64,000 nt of DNA from Variovorax davisae (GCF_030316845.1 NZ_JASZYS010000011.1:1-64000); one strand, 5' to 3'; shown: positions 45,043 to 54,511, counted from the first letter of the stretch. Numbers and translations are program-made. The notes: generated by a model not told the origin, from the sequence alone.

Positions 45043-48000
45043 ATGCACCTGCTGTCCACCCGCCCCGGCGGCCACGTCGAAGACGGCGGCCAGGGCGTCG
45101 TGCGCGTGGCGCAGACGCCGGCCCCGGTGGTCGTGCTCAGCGCCGCCGACACCACCCTGTCGCTGCTCGCCGACGCGGCCGGGCAGATGGGCGCCGGCTT
45201 TCCCGGCGTGCGCCTGGCCAACCTGATGTGGCTGCGGCAGCCGGCTTCGGTGGACATGTATGTCGACGACGTGCTGCGCCATGCCCGCGTGGTGGTGATC
45301 GACCACCTGGGGACGCCGAGCGACTGGGCCTACCTGGTGGAGCGCGCCATGTCCTCGGCCCGCGAACGCGGTCAATGGCTGGCGATGTTCTCGGGCGATG
45401 CCTTCGAAGACGTGCAACTGCTGATGCGCAGCAGTGCGCCGCACGACGATTGCCGCCACCTCTGGCGCTGCCTGCGCGAAGGCGGGCTGGCCAACGCGAA
45501 GGCCTTCTTCTCGCTGGTCGGCCACGCGGCGTTCGGGCTGGGCAGCCGGCCGGCGCCACCAATGCCGCTGCCGTCGGCGCTGCGCTATCGGCCACCGGAG
45601 GCGGCCGGCCGCAGCCCGTGGAAGGCCGGCGCGCCGGTGGCGCTGCTGCTGTTCTACCGCGCCCATCTGCAGGCGGGCAACACGGCGGTGTTCGACGCGA
45701 TGCTGGACGCGCTGTCGGCCGCCGGCCTGAACCCGCTCGCACTCGCCGTGGATTCGCTCAAGAACCCCGACAGCCACGCCGCGGTGCAGGCCCTGGCGGC
45801 CGAACACCGCGTGGCGATCGTGCTGAACGCGACCCACTTCGCGGTGGCCTCGATCGACGGCCGCGACGAGGGGCGTGCGGGCGACGGCGACAGCTTGCTC
45901 GCCACGCTGGCCGGTGATGCCCCCGTGCTGCAACTCATCACTGCGGGCGGCACGCACGAACAGTGGCTGGCCGACCCGCACGGCCTCGCGCCGCGCGATC
46001 TGGCGATGCAGGTGGTGCTGCCCGAGGTGGATGGGCGCATCCTCACGCGCGCCATCAGCTTCAAGGGCATGGCCTGGCGCTGCGAGCACACCGAGCTCGA
46101 CGTGCTTCGCTACCAGGCCGAGCCCGGCCGGATGGCCTTCGTGGCCGAACTGGCGCGCCGCTGGTGCGTGCTGCGCGACAAGCCCAACGCCGACAAGCGG
46201 ATCGCGCTGATCCTGGCCAACTACCCGATCGACGATGCGCGCATCGCCAATGGCGTCGGCCTGGACACGCCGGCGTCGACCGTGGGCGTGCTGCAGGCAC
46301 TGCGGGCCGCCGGCTACCGGACCGGGGAACTGCCCGCCAGCGGTGACGCCCTGGTCGCGGCGCTGCTGCGCGGCATCACCAACAACGCCGACGCCAACGA
46401 CGCCCGGCCTGCGGCGCAGAGCTTCTCGCTGGCCGACTACCTGGAAGATTTCGATCGCTTGCCCGCCGAGAGCAGGGCGGCGGTCCATGCCCGCTGGGGC
46501 GCACCCGAGCAGGAGCCGACGCTGCGCAGCGGGCGCTTCACGATCGCGGGCCTGCGCTTCGGTCATGTCTTCGTCGGCATCCAGCCGGCGCGCGGGCGGG
46601 GCGTGGACCTGGCGGCCACCTACCACGACGCCGACCTGGTGCCGCCCCACCACTACCTCGCCTTCTACTTCTGGCTGCGCCGCGCCTTCGCGGTCGACGC
46701 GATGGTCCATGTGGGCACGCACGGCAATCTGGAGTGGCTGCCGGGCAAGAGCGTGGCATTGAGCGAGGCCTGCTGGCCCGATGCCATCCTGGGCCCGCTG
46801 CCGCATCTCTATCCCTTCATCGTCAACGATCCGGGCGAAGGCAGCCAGGCCAAGCGGCGCACCCAGGCCGTGATCATCGACCACCTGATGCCGGCGATGA
46901 CCCGCGCCGAGACCTATGGCCCGCTGCAGCAGCTGGAGCGGCAGATGGACGAGTACTACGAAGCCTTGTCGCTCGACCCGCGGCGCGCGCGGCTGCTGCG
47001 CGAGGACATCCTCGGGCGCACCGTGCGCGAAGGCTTGCACGAGGAACTGGGCTTCGCGTCGCCGACCGACGAGGGCGCCCGCGAGCGCCTGCTGCAGGGG
47101 CTGGACGCCTATCTTTGCGAGATCAAGGAATCCCAGATTCGCGACGGCCTGCATGTGCTGGGGCGTTCGCCGCAAGGCCGCCAGCGCATCGACACGCTGC
47201 TGGCGCTGGCGCGCTTTCCGGGCGGCACGGCCGCCAGCCAGAAAAGCCTGCTGGTCGCACTGGCGCAAGACCTCGGCGTGGAGGGCGCGGACGGCTTCAG
47301 CGTGCTGGGGCCGGACTGGGCAGTGCCGTGGCGAGGCCCGCGTCCGCAGGTGTTGCAGGCGCTCGGTGCCGAGGCGTGGCGCCACGCCGGCCACACGCGC
47401 GAGCGGCTGGAACGGCTGGCGGCGCGCCTGGTGGCGGCGCAGACGGTGCCCGGCGGCACCCGGGCGGGTGCTGCGGACGACGCCTTCGATATCGATGCCT
47501 GGCCGCAGGCAGCACCGGTGCTGCAGCGCTTGAAAGAGGTGCTGGCGCCCCGCCTGGACGCCTGCGGTCCGCAGGAGATGACGCAATTGCTGCGCGGCCT
47601 GGCCGGACGCTTCGTGCCGCCTGGACCGAGCGGCGCGCCCTCGCGCGGCCGGCCCGACGTGCTGCCCACGGGACGCAATTTCTACAGCGTCGACACCCGT
47701 GCCGTGCCTACGCCCACGGCCTACGCCATGGGTGCGGCGGCGGCGGAAAGACTGGTCGAGCGGCACCTGCAGGACCACGGCGCGATGCCTGGCGAGGTGG
47801 GCCTGTCGGTCTGGGGCACCAGCACCATGCGCACCGGCGGCGAAGACGTGGCGCAGGCTTTCGCGCTGCTGGGCGTGCGGCCGAAGTGGGCCGACGGCAG
47901 CGCGCGGGTGATCGACATCGACGTGCTGCCGATGGCCATCCGCCATCGGCCGCGGGTGGACGTGACCCTGCGCGTGTCGGGCTTTTTCCGCGATGCCTTT

Positions 48001-48897
48001 CCCAACGTGATCGACCTGTTCGACACCGCCGTGCGCGCCGTCGCCGCGATCAGCGAAGACGACGAGTCCGACGAGGTGAATCCGATCCGGGCCCGCGTTC
48101 GGCGCGAGGCCGCCGAGGCCCTGGCGGCCGGACGGCCGGCCGATGAGGCACAGCGCCAGGCCACCTGGCGCGTGTTCGGTCCGCGCCCCGGCGGCTACGG
48201 CGTGGGCGTGCAGGCGGTGCTGGACAGCGGTCGATGGCAGCAAGGCGCCGACATCGCCCAGGCCTATCTGCAGGCCGGCGCCTTTGCCTACGGGCAGGGC
48301 GGCCACGGCGTGGCCGCGCGCGGCCCGTTCGAGCAGCGGCTGGGGCAACTCGATGCGGTGCTGCACAACCAGGACAATCGCGAGCACGACCTGCTCGACG
48401 CTGCCGATCACGCACAGTTCCAGGGCGGGATGGCGGCCGCCGTGACGCATCTGGCGGGCGCACCGGCGGCGCTCTACCACGGCGATTTCAGCGTGCCGGG
48501 CTCGCCGCGCATCCGCAGCCTGCGCGAAGAGCTCGCGCGCGTGCTGCGCTCGCGCGCCGTCAATCCGAAGTGGCTGGAGGGCGTGCGCCGGCATGGCTAC
48601 AAGGGCGCGGCGGAGATCGCCACCACCGTGGACAACCTGTTCGCCTACAGCGCCACCACGGACGTGGTCGGCGACCACCAGTACGCGCTGGTGGCCGATG
48701 CCTACCTGCACGACGACCAGACGCGCGCGTTCCTGCAGCAGCACAACCCGCTGGCCTTGCGCAGCATCGGCGAACGGCTGCTGGACGCGATGCGGCGTGG
48801 CCTGTGGCAAGAGGCCGGCGACCACCGCGAGCGCATCGAACACCACCTGCTGGCGCTGGAGCGCCGGCTCGAGGAACACGGCGAAGGACCGACCTGA
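45043..48897 (+). CDS. cobN: Cobaltochelatase large subunit
   Basis: The 1284-residue protein is a full-length CobN/ChlH-type chelatase catalytic subunit. Recognisable segments are VLILANYPIDDARIANGVGL-like nucleotide-binding text near residue 388, AMVHVGTHGNLEWLPGKSVAL near 555 and YSVDTRAVPTPTAYAMG near 884. It inserts cobalt into hydrogenobyrinic acid a,c-diamide with ATP. Its stop overlaps the start of a ChlI-type ATPase gene by one base. A 1336-codon open frame on the opposite strand is a GC-bias artefact. Confidence 0.93.
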   Translation: MHLLSTRPGGHVEDGGQGVVRVAQTPAPVVVLSAADTTLSLLADAAGQMGAGFPGVRLANLMWLRQPASVDMYVDDVLRHARVVVIDHLGTPSDWAYLVERAMSSARERGQWLAMFSGDAFEDVQLLMRSSAPHDDCRHLWRCLREGGLANAKAFFSLVGHAAFGLGSRPAPPMPLPSALRYRPPEAAGRSPWKAGAPVALLLFYRAHLQAGNTAVFDAMLDALSAAGLNPLALAVDSLKNPDSHAAVQALAAEHRVAIVLNATHFAVASIDGRDEGRAGDGDSLLATLAGDAPVLQLITAGGTHEQWLADPHGLAPRDLAMQVVLPEVDGRILTRAISFKGMAWRCEHTELDVLRYQAEPGRMAFVAELARRWCVLRDKPNADKRIALILANYPIDDARIANGVGLDTPASTVGVLQALRAAGYRTGELPASGDALVAALLRGITNNADANDARPAAQSFSLADYLEDFDRLPAESRAAVHARWGAPEQEPTLRSGRFTIAGLRFGHVFVGIQPARGRGVDLAATYHDADLVPPHHYLAFYFWLRRAFAVDAMVHVGTHGNLEWLPGKSVALSEACWPDAILGPLPHLYPFIVNDPGEGSQAKRRTQAVIIDHLMPAMTRAETYGPLQQLERQMDEYYEALSLDPRRARLLREDILGRTVREGLHEELGFASPTDEGARERLLQGLDAYLCEIKESQIRDGLHVLGRSPQGRQRIDTLLALARFPGGTAASQKSLLVALAQDLGVEGADGFSVLGPDWAVPWRGPRPQVLQALGAEAWRHAGHTRERLERLAARLVAAQTVPGGTRAGAADDAFDIDAWPQAAPVLQRLKEVLAPRLDACGPQEMTQLLRGLAGRFVPPGPSGAPSRGRPDVLPTGRNFYSVDTRAVPTPTAYAMGAAAAERLVERHLQDHGAMPGEVGLSVWGTSTMRTGGEDVAQAFALLGVRPKWADGSARVIDIDVLPMAIRHRPRVDVTLRVSGFFRDAFPNVIDLFDTAVRAVAAISEDDESDEVNPIRARVRREAAEALAAGRPADEAQRQATWRVFGPRPGGYGVGVQAVLDSGRWQQGADIAQAYLQAGAFAYGQGGHGVAARGPFEQRLGQLDAVLHNQDNREHDLLDAADHAQFQGGMAAAVTHLAGAPAALYHGDFSVPGSPRIRSLREELARVLRSRAVNPKWLEGVRRHGYKGAAEIATTVDNLFAYSATTDVVGDHQYALVADAYLHDDQTRAFLQQHNPLALRSIGERLLDAMRRGLWQEAGDHRERIEHHLLALERRLEEHGEGPT

Positions 48898-49991
48898 TGA
48901 CATTCCATTCCACCGAAGCGACCACCGGCGCGCGGCTCGAAGCCGCCAGCCGACCGACCTTCCCCTTCAGTGCGCTGATCGGCCAACCCCTGCTGCAGCG
49001 CGCACTGTTGCTGGCGGCCATCGACCCCGGCATCGGCGGCGTGCTCATCAGCGGACCGCGCGGCACCGCGAAGTCGACCGCGGCGCGGGCCCTGGCCGCG
49101 CTGCTGCCGCCGCCGCCCGCCGCTTCGGCCGCGCCCTTCGTCACCCTGCCGCTGTCCGCCAGCGTCGAACAGCTGGTGGGAACGCTGAACGTCGAGGACG
49201 TGCTGCGCGATGGGCGGCTGCGCCTGGCACCGGGCCTCGTGACGCGTGCCCACGGTGGCGTGCTGTACGTCGATGAAGTCAATCTGCTGCCCGATGCACT
49301 GGTCGACGCCTTGCTCGACGTCGCCGCCAGCGGCATCCATACCGTGGAGCGCGACGGCATCTCGCAACAGCACGCCGCACGCTTCGTGCTGGTCGGCACC
49401 ATGAACCCCGAGGAAGGCGAATTGCGCCCGCAGCTGCTCGATCGCTTCGGCCTGTCGGTGGCGCTGGCTAACGCCAGCGAAGCCGCTCAGCGGACGGCGA
49501 TCGTGCGCGCGCGTTTGCGCTTCGACGAAGACCCGCACGGGGTGGCCGAAGCCCATGCCGGCGAACAGGCCCGCCTGGCCGCGGCAGTCGTTGCAGCCCA
49601 GGCCGGGCTGGCGCGCCTGGCGTGGTCGGACGCCGTGCTGCGGCGCGCCGCCGAATGCGCGCTGGCGGCGGGCGTGGACGGGATGCGGGCCGACCTGGTG
49701 ATGCTCCGGGCGGCGCGTGCGCTGGCTGCCTTCGAGGGGCGCAGCGAAGTCACGGCCGACGATGTGGATGCGGTGGCCGAACTGGCATTGGCCCATCGAC
49801 GGGAGGAGGGCAGGCGCAGCCCGGCGCCGGAGCCGAAAGGCGGCACGCGGCAGGCGGCGCCGATGCCCTCCGGCAGTTCCGGGCCGTCGGCCCACGGTAC
49901 CCCCCTGGGTGACTGGGGCGCGCTGCCGCCGATCCCCGAAGCCACGGCCCGCGTGCGGCCCGAAGGAGGGTGGCCGGCAAAAAAAGCCTGA
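48897..49991 (+). CDS. ChlI/BchI-type AAA+ chelatase subunit
   Basis: The 364-residue ATPase has Walker A GPRGTAKSTAARAL (about residue 49), Walker B GGVLYVDEVNLL (near 118), and sensor VLVGTMNPEEGELRPQLLDRFGL (near 165), typical of the I subunit of Mg chelatases rather than CobS. The last about 60 residues are Pro/Ser/Gly-rich. With CobN and the VWA protein downstream it should form the cobalt chelatase motor. Coupled to cobN by a one-base stop/start overlap. Confidence 0.88.
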   Translation: MTFHSTEATTGARLEAASRPTFPFSALIGQPLLQRALLLAAIDPGIGGVLISGPRGTAKSTAARALAALLPPPPAASAAPFVTLPLSASVEQLVGTLNVEDVLRDGRLRLAPGLVTRAHGGVLYVDEVNLLPDALVDALLDVAASGIHTVERDGISQQHAARFVLVGTMNPEEGELRPQLLDRFGLSVALANASEAAQRTAIVRARLRFDEDPHGVAEAHAGEQARLAAAVVAAQAGLARLAWSDAVLRRAAECALAAGVDGMRADLVMLRAARALAAFEGRSEVTADDVDAVAELALAHRREEGRRSPAPEPKGGTRQAAPMPSGSSGPSAHGTPLGDWGALPPIPEATARVRPEGGWPAKKA

Positions 49992-50671
49992 GCCGCCGCA
50001 GCCGCCTCATGCGCGCCGGGCGCGGAGGTCTGCGGTGGCTGACGCCACCTGCGCAGCCACTGCTCGCTGCGTCCACGCACATCGATGCCGGGCCTGCGCG
50101 GTCTGCCATCGCATGGCTGCCCACCCTGCTGGCCAAGGGTCCGCAGCCCTTGCAGGGCGGGCACCTGCGCTATGGCCAGCGCCCGGTACAGGCGGCGCGC
50201 CTGCACCTGATCGTGCTCGACACTTCCGGCTCGATGCGCCAGCGCGGCCGACTGGCGCTGGCCAAGGGCCATGCCACCTGGCTGATCGGGCAGGCGGCGC
50301 GTGCCGGCGACAGGGTGGCCATGCTGAGCTTCGGCGGCCAGGGCGTCGAGCTGCAGCTGCCCCCCGGCCGGGCGCGCGCGTCCGGCCGGGAAAAGGTGCG
50401 CGCGCTGGGCGGTGGCGGGGGCACGCCGCTGGCGCATGCCCTGGCCCGGGCCGACGAGCTGCTGCGCCGCGCCGAGCGCCGCGACGGCCCCGTGGAATCC
50501 TGGCTCTGGCTGTTGACCGATGGCCGGACCCTGGAGCAGCCGGCGCCCCCCGAGGCGCCGCAGCATGTCGTCATCGTCGACTTCGACGAACCCGCGCGCC
50601 CCATTGGTCGCTGCGCCGCCTGGGCGCAGCGCTGGGGCGCGGAGCATCGCCTCGCCAGCCGCCCCGAGTGA
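49970..50671 (+). CDS. VWA-domain chelatase subunit, ChlD C-terminal-like
   Basis: The 233-residue protein is a von Willebrand A domain with the MIDAS motif DTSGSMRQR (near residue 84), the later LTDGRT and Thr in GGGGGTPLAHAL. It corresponds to the C-terminal integrin-like domain of ChlD/BchD or CobT. The AAA domain of ChlD is absent. The GTG at 49970 lies 22 bases inside the ATPase gene in another frame, so the pair is tightly coupled. Together with CobN and the ChlI-like ATPase it completes a three-part cobaltochelatase. Confidence 0.85.
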   Translation: MAGKKSLSRRSRLMRAGRGGLRWLTPPAQPLLAASTHIDAGPARSAIAWLPTLLAKGPQPLQGGHLRYGQRPVQAARLHLIVLDTSGSMRQRGRLALAKGHATWLIGQAARAGDRVAMLSFGGQGVELQLPPGRARASGREKVRALGGGGGTPLAHALARADELLRRAERRDGPVESWLWLLTDGRTLEQPAPPEAPQHVVIVDFDEPARPIGRCAAWAQRWGAEHRLASRPE

Positions 50672-50688
50672 CCCCCGAAAAAAGAGCC

Positions 50689-51102
50689 ATGTCCCACGCA
50701 GCCCCTCCCGCGCCCACCGCACCCGTCACCGAAGTCATCGTCTGCACCACCTGCCGACCGGCGGGTGCGTCGCGCGATCTGCCGGCGGCCGGCCAGGTCT
50801 TGCTGGACAGCGTGCGGTCGCTGCAGGGCGAAGACCGCCGTGCCGGCGTGCAGGTGCGCGGCATCGCCTGCATGAGCGGCTGCGCGAGGGCCTGCACGGT
50901 GGCCTTGCAGGCCGCCGGCAAGCCCACCTACTTCTTCGGCGATCTGCTTGCCGATGCCGAAACGGCGGCCCAGGTCCTGGCCTGTGCCGGCCTGCACGCG
51001 CGCAGCGTCGACGGCGCGCTGCCGCGCAGCCAGCGCCCCGAGCGTCTGCGCAGCGGCATCCTCGCCAAGCTGCCGCCGTTCCTTGGGGCGGTGGTCGCAT
51101 GA
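50689..51102 (+). CDS. DUF1636 metal-binding protein in the cob operon
   Basis: The 137-residue protein has a thioredoxin-like ferredoxin pattern of cysteines: ICTTCRPAG near the N-terminus and GIACMSGCARACTVAL in the middle, followed by YFFGDL. This matches DUF1636, a family frequently found in cobalamin loci; a [2Fe-2S] or metal-binding role is plausible but unproven. AAAGAG precedes the ATG. Its stop overlaps the cobG start (ATGA). Confidence 0.82.
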   Translation: MSHAAPPAPTAPVTEVIVCTTCRPAGASRDLPAAGQVLLDSVRSLQGEDRRAGVQVRGIACMSGCARACTVALQAAGKPTYFFGDLLADAETAAQVLACAGLHARSVDGALPRSQRPERLRSGILAKLPPFLGAVVA

Positions 51103-52301
51103 CACGGTTCGATCCTTCCGCAGCGGACTCGCTGCGCCCTGCCGCCAAGGGCTGGTGCCCCGGCGCGCATCGCGCCATGGCTTCGGGCGATGGCCTGCTG
51201 GTGCGTGTGCGCCCGCAGCTGGCGCGCCTGACGAGCGCGCAGGCCCTGGGGCTGTGCGCGCTGGCCCGGCGCCTGGGCTCGGGGCTGATCGACCTGACCC
51301 ATCGCGCCAACCTGCAGTTGCGTGGCGTGAAGCCGCACGACCACGGCGCGGTGGTCGATGCGCTCTGTGCCCTGGGCCTGGCGGATGCGGACGCCGCGCG
51401 GGAGACCCGGCCGCCGGTTCTCGTGGCGCCTTGCTGGCAGGCGGGCGATGACACCGAAGGCATCGCCACGGAACTGCTGTCGCGCCTGGACGAACTCCCC
51501 GTGCTGCCGCCCAAGTTCGGGTTCGCCGTGGATGCGGGGCCGGCGCCGGTGCTGGCGGCGGCCCCGGCGGACGTGCGCATCGAGCGGGCCCGCTCGGGTG
51601 GCCTGCTGGTGCGCGCCGACGGCGCCACGGCGGGACATCCGGTGTCCCGCGCCGGGGCGGTGGATGCGGCGCTTGCGATGGCCGCCTGGTTCGCCGCGAC
51701 GGCCCAGGGGGTCGAACCGCCATCACGGCGGATGCGTGGCCATCAACGGACCCTCGGCTGGGCCGAGGGCCCGCAGCCGCTCGAAGCCGCAGCCGCCTCG
51801 GTCGCGCTGCCCGCCCCCGGCATGTCCGCGCTCGGACCGGTCTACGGCGTGCCTTTCGGCCGGATCGAGGCTGCGGCCCTCGCGACGCTGCTGCACGACA
51901 GCGGCGCCTCGGGGCTGCGCCTGACGCCGCATCGCGCCCTGGTCCTGGAAGGGGGCCGGTGGTGCGATGCCAGGGCTTTCATCACCGTGGCCGACGATCC
52001 CTTGCTGCGCGTCGATGCCTGTCCTGGCGCACCCTCGTGCGCCTCGGCGACGGTGGCGACCCATGCCGTCGCCCGCGCGCTGGCTTCGGGAATGGCGGCG
52101 GCGGCGGGCGGCGCTGCACCGCGCAGCCTGCACGTGTCCGGCTGCGCCAAGGGCTGCGCGCGGGCGCGCCCGGCCGATGCCACCCTGGTGGGCCGCGACG
52201 GCGCCTTCGATCTGGTGCGCGGCGGCTGCGCCTGGGATGCGCCCGTGCAGACCCGACTGCCCCCTGGAGCCCTGCGCTCACTCATCACCGGAACGCCCTG
52301 A
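51099..52301 (+). CDS. cobG: Precorrin-3B synthase
   Basis: The 400-residue enzyme is a siroheme/4Fe-4S protein of the nitrite/sulfite-reductase fold. Its cluster cysteines are visible in DACPGAPSC (near 306-314) and SGCAKGCARA (near 348-352). It hydroxylates precorrin-3A with oxygen and forms the lactone needed for aerobic ring contraction by CobJ. CobG marks the oxygen-dependent pathway. Overlaps DUF1636 upstream by 4 bases and cobH downstream by 1. Confidence 0.9.
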   Translation: MTRFDPSAADSLRPAAKGWCPGAHRAMASGDGLLVRVRPQLARLTSAQALGLCALARRLGSGLIDLTHRANLQLRGVKPHDHGAVVDALCALGLADADAARETRPPVLVAPCWQAGDDTEGIATELLSRLDELPVLPPKFGFAVDAGPAPVLAAAPADVRIERARSGGLLVRADGATAGHPVSRAGAVDAALAMAAWFAATAQGVEPPSRRMRGHQRTLGWAEGPQPLEAAAASVALPAPGMSALGPVYGVPFGRIEAAALATLLHDSGASGLRLTPHRALVLEGGRWCDARAFITVADDPLLRVDACPGAPSCASATVATHAVARALASGMAAAAGGAAPRSLHVSGCAKGCARARPADATLVGRDGAFDLVRGGCAWDAPVQTRLPPGALRSLITGTP

Positions 52302-52927
52302 TGCACGTCTATGAAACCGATGGCGCGGAAATCTACCGTCGCTCTTTCGCCATGATCCGGGCCGAGGCCGAGCTCTCGCGCTTCGATGCCGACGACGAGC
52401 CGGTCGCGGTGCGCATGATCCACGCCGCCGGCCTGATCGAGCTGGCCGCGCAGCTGCGATTCCAGCCCGGCTTCACGCACGCGGCGCGGGCGGCGCTGGC
52501 GGCCGGCGCACCCATCCTGTGCGACGCGCGCATGGTCAGCGAGGGCGTGACCCGCGCGCGCATGCCGGGCGGGAACGAGGTGCTGTGCACCCTGCACGAC
52601 CCGGCGGTGCCCGGCCTGGCCGCGGCCATGTCGACCACCCGCTCGGCCGCGGCGCTGGAACTGTGGCGGCCCCGGCTGCAGGGCGCCGTGGTGGCCATCG
52701 GCAATGCGCCGACGGCCCTGTTCCATCTGCTGAACATGCTGCAGGATCCGGCCTGCCCGCGGCCGGCGGCGATCATCGGTTGCCCGGTCGGCTTCGTCGG
52801 CGCGGCCGAATCGAAGGACGCGCTGTGGGCCGGGCAGCCCGCGCCCTGCTGCATCGTGGCGGGGCGCCTGGGCGGCAGCGCCATCACGGTGGCGGCGATC
52901 AACGCGTTGGGGAGTCGCCTGGAATGA
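52301..52927 (+). CDS. cobH: Precorrin-8X methylmutase
   Basis: The 208-residue enzyme has the CobH/CbiC signatures RMIHAAGLIELA (with the catalytic His near residue 43), CDARMVSEGVTR and IGNAPTALFHLL, and IIGCPVGFVGAAESK near 160. It moves the C11 methyl group to C12, producing hydrogenobyrinic acid. The start shares one base with the cobG stop; its end overlaps cobI by four bases. Confidence 0.93.
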   Translation: MHVYETDGAEIYRRSFAMIRAEAELSRFDADDEPVAVRMIHAAGLIELAAQLRFQPGFTHAARAALAAGAPILCDARMVSEGVTRARMPGGNEVLCTLHDPAVPGLAAAMSTTRSAAALELWRPRLQGAVVAIGNAPTALFHLLNMLQDPACPRPAAIIGCPVGFVGAAESKDALWAGQPAPCCIVAGRLGGSAITVAAINALGSRLE

Positions 52928-53655
52928 GCCCGCGCGGCACCCTGTACGGACTGGGCCTGGGCCCCGGGGAACCGGACCTGATGACGGTGCGCGCGCACCG
53001 CCTGTTGCAGCGCGCGACCCATGTCGCCTACTTCCGCAAGGCCGGCCGGCCCGGGCAGGCGCGCCGCATCGTGGACGGCCTGCTGCCCGAAGGCGTGACG
53101 GAGCATGCGATGGAATACCCCGTCACCACCGAGATCCCGGTCGACGACCCGGCCTACAACCAGCAGCTGTCCGCCTTCTATGCCCAGTGCGCGGCGCGGC
53201 TGCGGGCGCTGTCGGACGCCGGCTGCGAGGTGGTCGTGCTGTGCGAGGGCGATCCGTTCTTCTACGGCTCGTTCATGCACCTCTACACCCGGCTGGTCGA
53301 GACCCACCCGGTGCAGGTGGTGCCGGCGATCACGGGCATGTCGGGTGCCTGGACCGCCACCGGCCAGCCCATCACCTGGGGCGACGACGTGTTGACGGTG
53401 CTGATGGGCACGCTGCCCGAGGCGCGGCTGGCGCGCCACATGGCCGACAGCGAGGCGCTGGTCGTGATGAAGATCGGCCGCCACATCGACAAGGTGCGCC
53501 GCGCGTTGACCACGGCGGGCCGGCTGCAGGACGCCTGGCTGGTCGAGTTCGCCACCATGCCGGGCCAGAAGGTGATGCGGCTGGCGGAGGCCGACGGCCG
53601 CGTCACGCCATATTTCTCGATCGTGCTGGTGCACGGGAAGGGACGGCGGCCATGA
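52924..53655 (+). CDS. cobI: Precorrin-2 C20-methyltransferase
   Basis: The 243-residue SAM-dependent methyltransferase has the tetrapyrrole-methylase motifs LYGLGLGPGEPDLMTVRA (residues 7-24), VVVLCEGDPFFYGSF (near 101) and VVPAITGMSGAW (near 136). It methylates C20 of precorrin-2 and so opens the corrin branch. Start ATGA overlaps cobH. A 20-codon reading frame fills the gap to cobJ. Confidence 0.93.
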   Translation: MSPRGTLYGLGLGPGEPDLMTVRAHRLLQRATHVAYFRKAGRPGQARRIVDGLLPEGVTEHAMEYPVTTEIPVDDPAYNQQLSAFYAQCAARLRALSDAGCEVVVLCEGDPFFYGSFMHLYTRLVETHPVQVVPAITGMSGAWTATGQPITWGDDVLTVLMGTLPEARLARHMADSEALVVMKIGRHIDKVRRALTTAGRLQDAWLVEFATMPGQKVMRLAEADGRVTPYFSIVLVHGKGRRP

Positions 53656-53714
53656 GCGCCGCCCGGCCGCCCGAAGGCGCTCGCACCGCAGTGCGCAGCA
53701 CGGAGGTCTCCTGA
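53652..53714 (+). CDS. Tiny ORF bridging cobI and cobJ
   Basis: ATGA at 53652-53655 starts a 20-codon frame (MSAARPPEGARTAVRSTEVS) that ends TGATG into the cobJ ATG at 53714. It is thus coupled to the genes on both sides. The DNA resembles a GC-rich Comamonadaceae interspersed repeat, so the frame may be a by-product of a repeat insertion that keeps ribosomes moving. CGGAGG within it serves cobJ as ribosome binding site. Confidence 0.3.
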   Translation: MSAARPPEGARTAVRSTEVS

Positions 53715-54511
53715 TGAGCCTGGCGACGAACACGACCGCGGGCTGGCTGGTCATCGCCGGGCTCGGCCCGGGCGCCATTGCCTGCGTGACGCCCGAGGTG
53801 AGCGCGGCCCTGGCCGAGGCCACCGACGTGGTCGGCTACATCCCCTACGTCGCCCGGGTGGCGCCGCGCGCCGGACTCCGGCTGCACCCGAGCGACAACC
53901 GGGTCGAGCTCGAACGCGCCGCCCATGCGCTGCGACTGGCGGCCGAAGGCCGGCGCGTGGTGGTGGTGTCGTCGGGCGACCCGGGCGTGTTCGCGATGGC
54001 CTCGGCGGTGTTCGAGGCGGCCGAGGCCGGCGATGCGGCATGGCGACGGCTGGACGTGCGGGTGCTGCCCGGCATCACGGCGATGCTGGCCGCCGCCGCG
54101 CGCGCCGGTGCGCCGCTGGGTCACGACTTCTGCGCCATCAACCTGTCGGACAACCTGAAGCCCTGGGCGCTGGTGGAACGCCGCCTGCGGCTGGCGGTGC
54201 AGGCCGATTTCGCAATGGCTTTCTACAACCCGCGTTCGCGGGCGCGGCCGGAAGGCTTCGCGCGAACGCTGGCGGTGCTGCGCGAGGCCTGCGGTGCGGC
54301 CGGAAGCCCGGCGCGTCCGGTGATCTTCGCCCATGCGGTGTCCACGCCCGACGAGCGCCTGCGCGTGGTCGCGCTGCAGGACGCCCAGCCGGAGATGGCC
54401 GACATGCGCACCGTCGTCATCGTCGGCTCCAGCCTGACGCGGGTCATCGCCCGCACCGGCCGGCCCTGGGTCTACACGCCGCGCTCGGCGCCGCCCGAGG
54501 GGGCCGCATGA
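53714..54511 (+). CDS. cobJ: Precorrin-3B C17-methyltransferase
   Basis: The 265-residue methylase has the motifs LVIAGLGPGAIACVTPE (about 14-30), VVVVSSGDPGVFAMAS (near 80) and MAFYNPRSRARPEG (near 170). It methylates C17 of precorrin-3B and contracts the ring. The last codons (SAPPEGAA) fall within a CGAGGGGGCC repeat that seems to have extended the frame. Its last 40 bases overlap the 3' end of cobK on the other strand. Confidence 0.92.
   Translation: MSLATNTTAGWLVIAGLGPGAIACVTPEVSAALAEATDVVGYIPYVARVAPRAGLRLHPSDNRVELERAAHALRLAAEGRRVVVVSSGDPGVFAMASAVFEAAEAGDAAWRRLDVRVLPGITAMLAAAARAGAPLGHDFCAINLSDNLKPWALVERRLRLAVQADFAMAFYNPRSRARPEGFARTLAVLREACGAAGSPARPVIFAHAVSTPDERLRVVALQDAQPEMADMRTVVIVGSSLTRVIARTGRPWVYTPRSAPPEGAA

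Noticed and set aside
44893-48903. A 1336-codon open frame on the minus strand opposite cobN
   Set aside because: Its Arg/Ala/His/Gln-rich translation has no domain character and mirrors cobN codons; GC-rich DNA gives such long antisense frames by chance.
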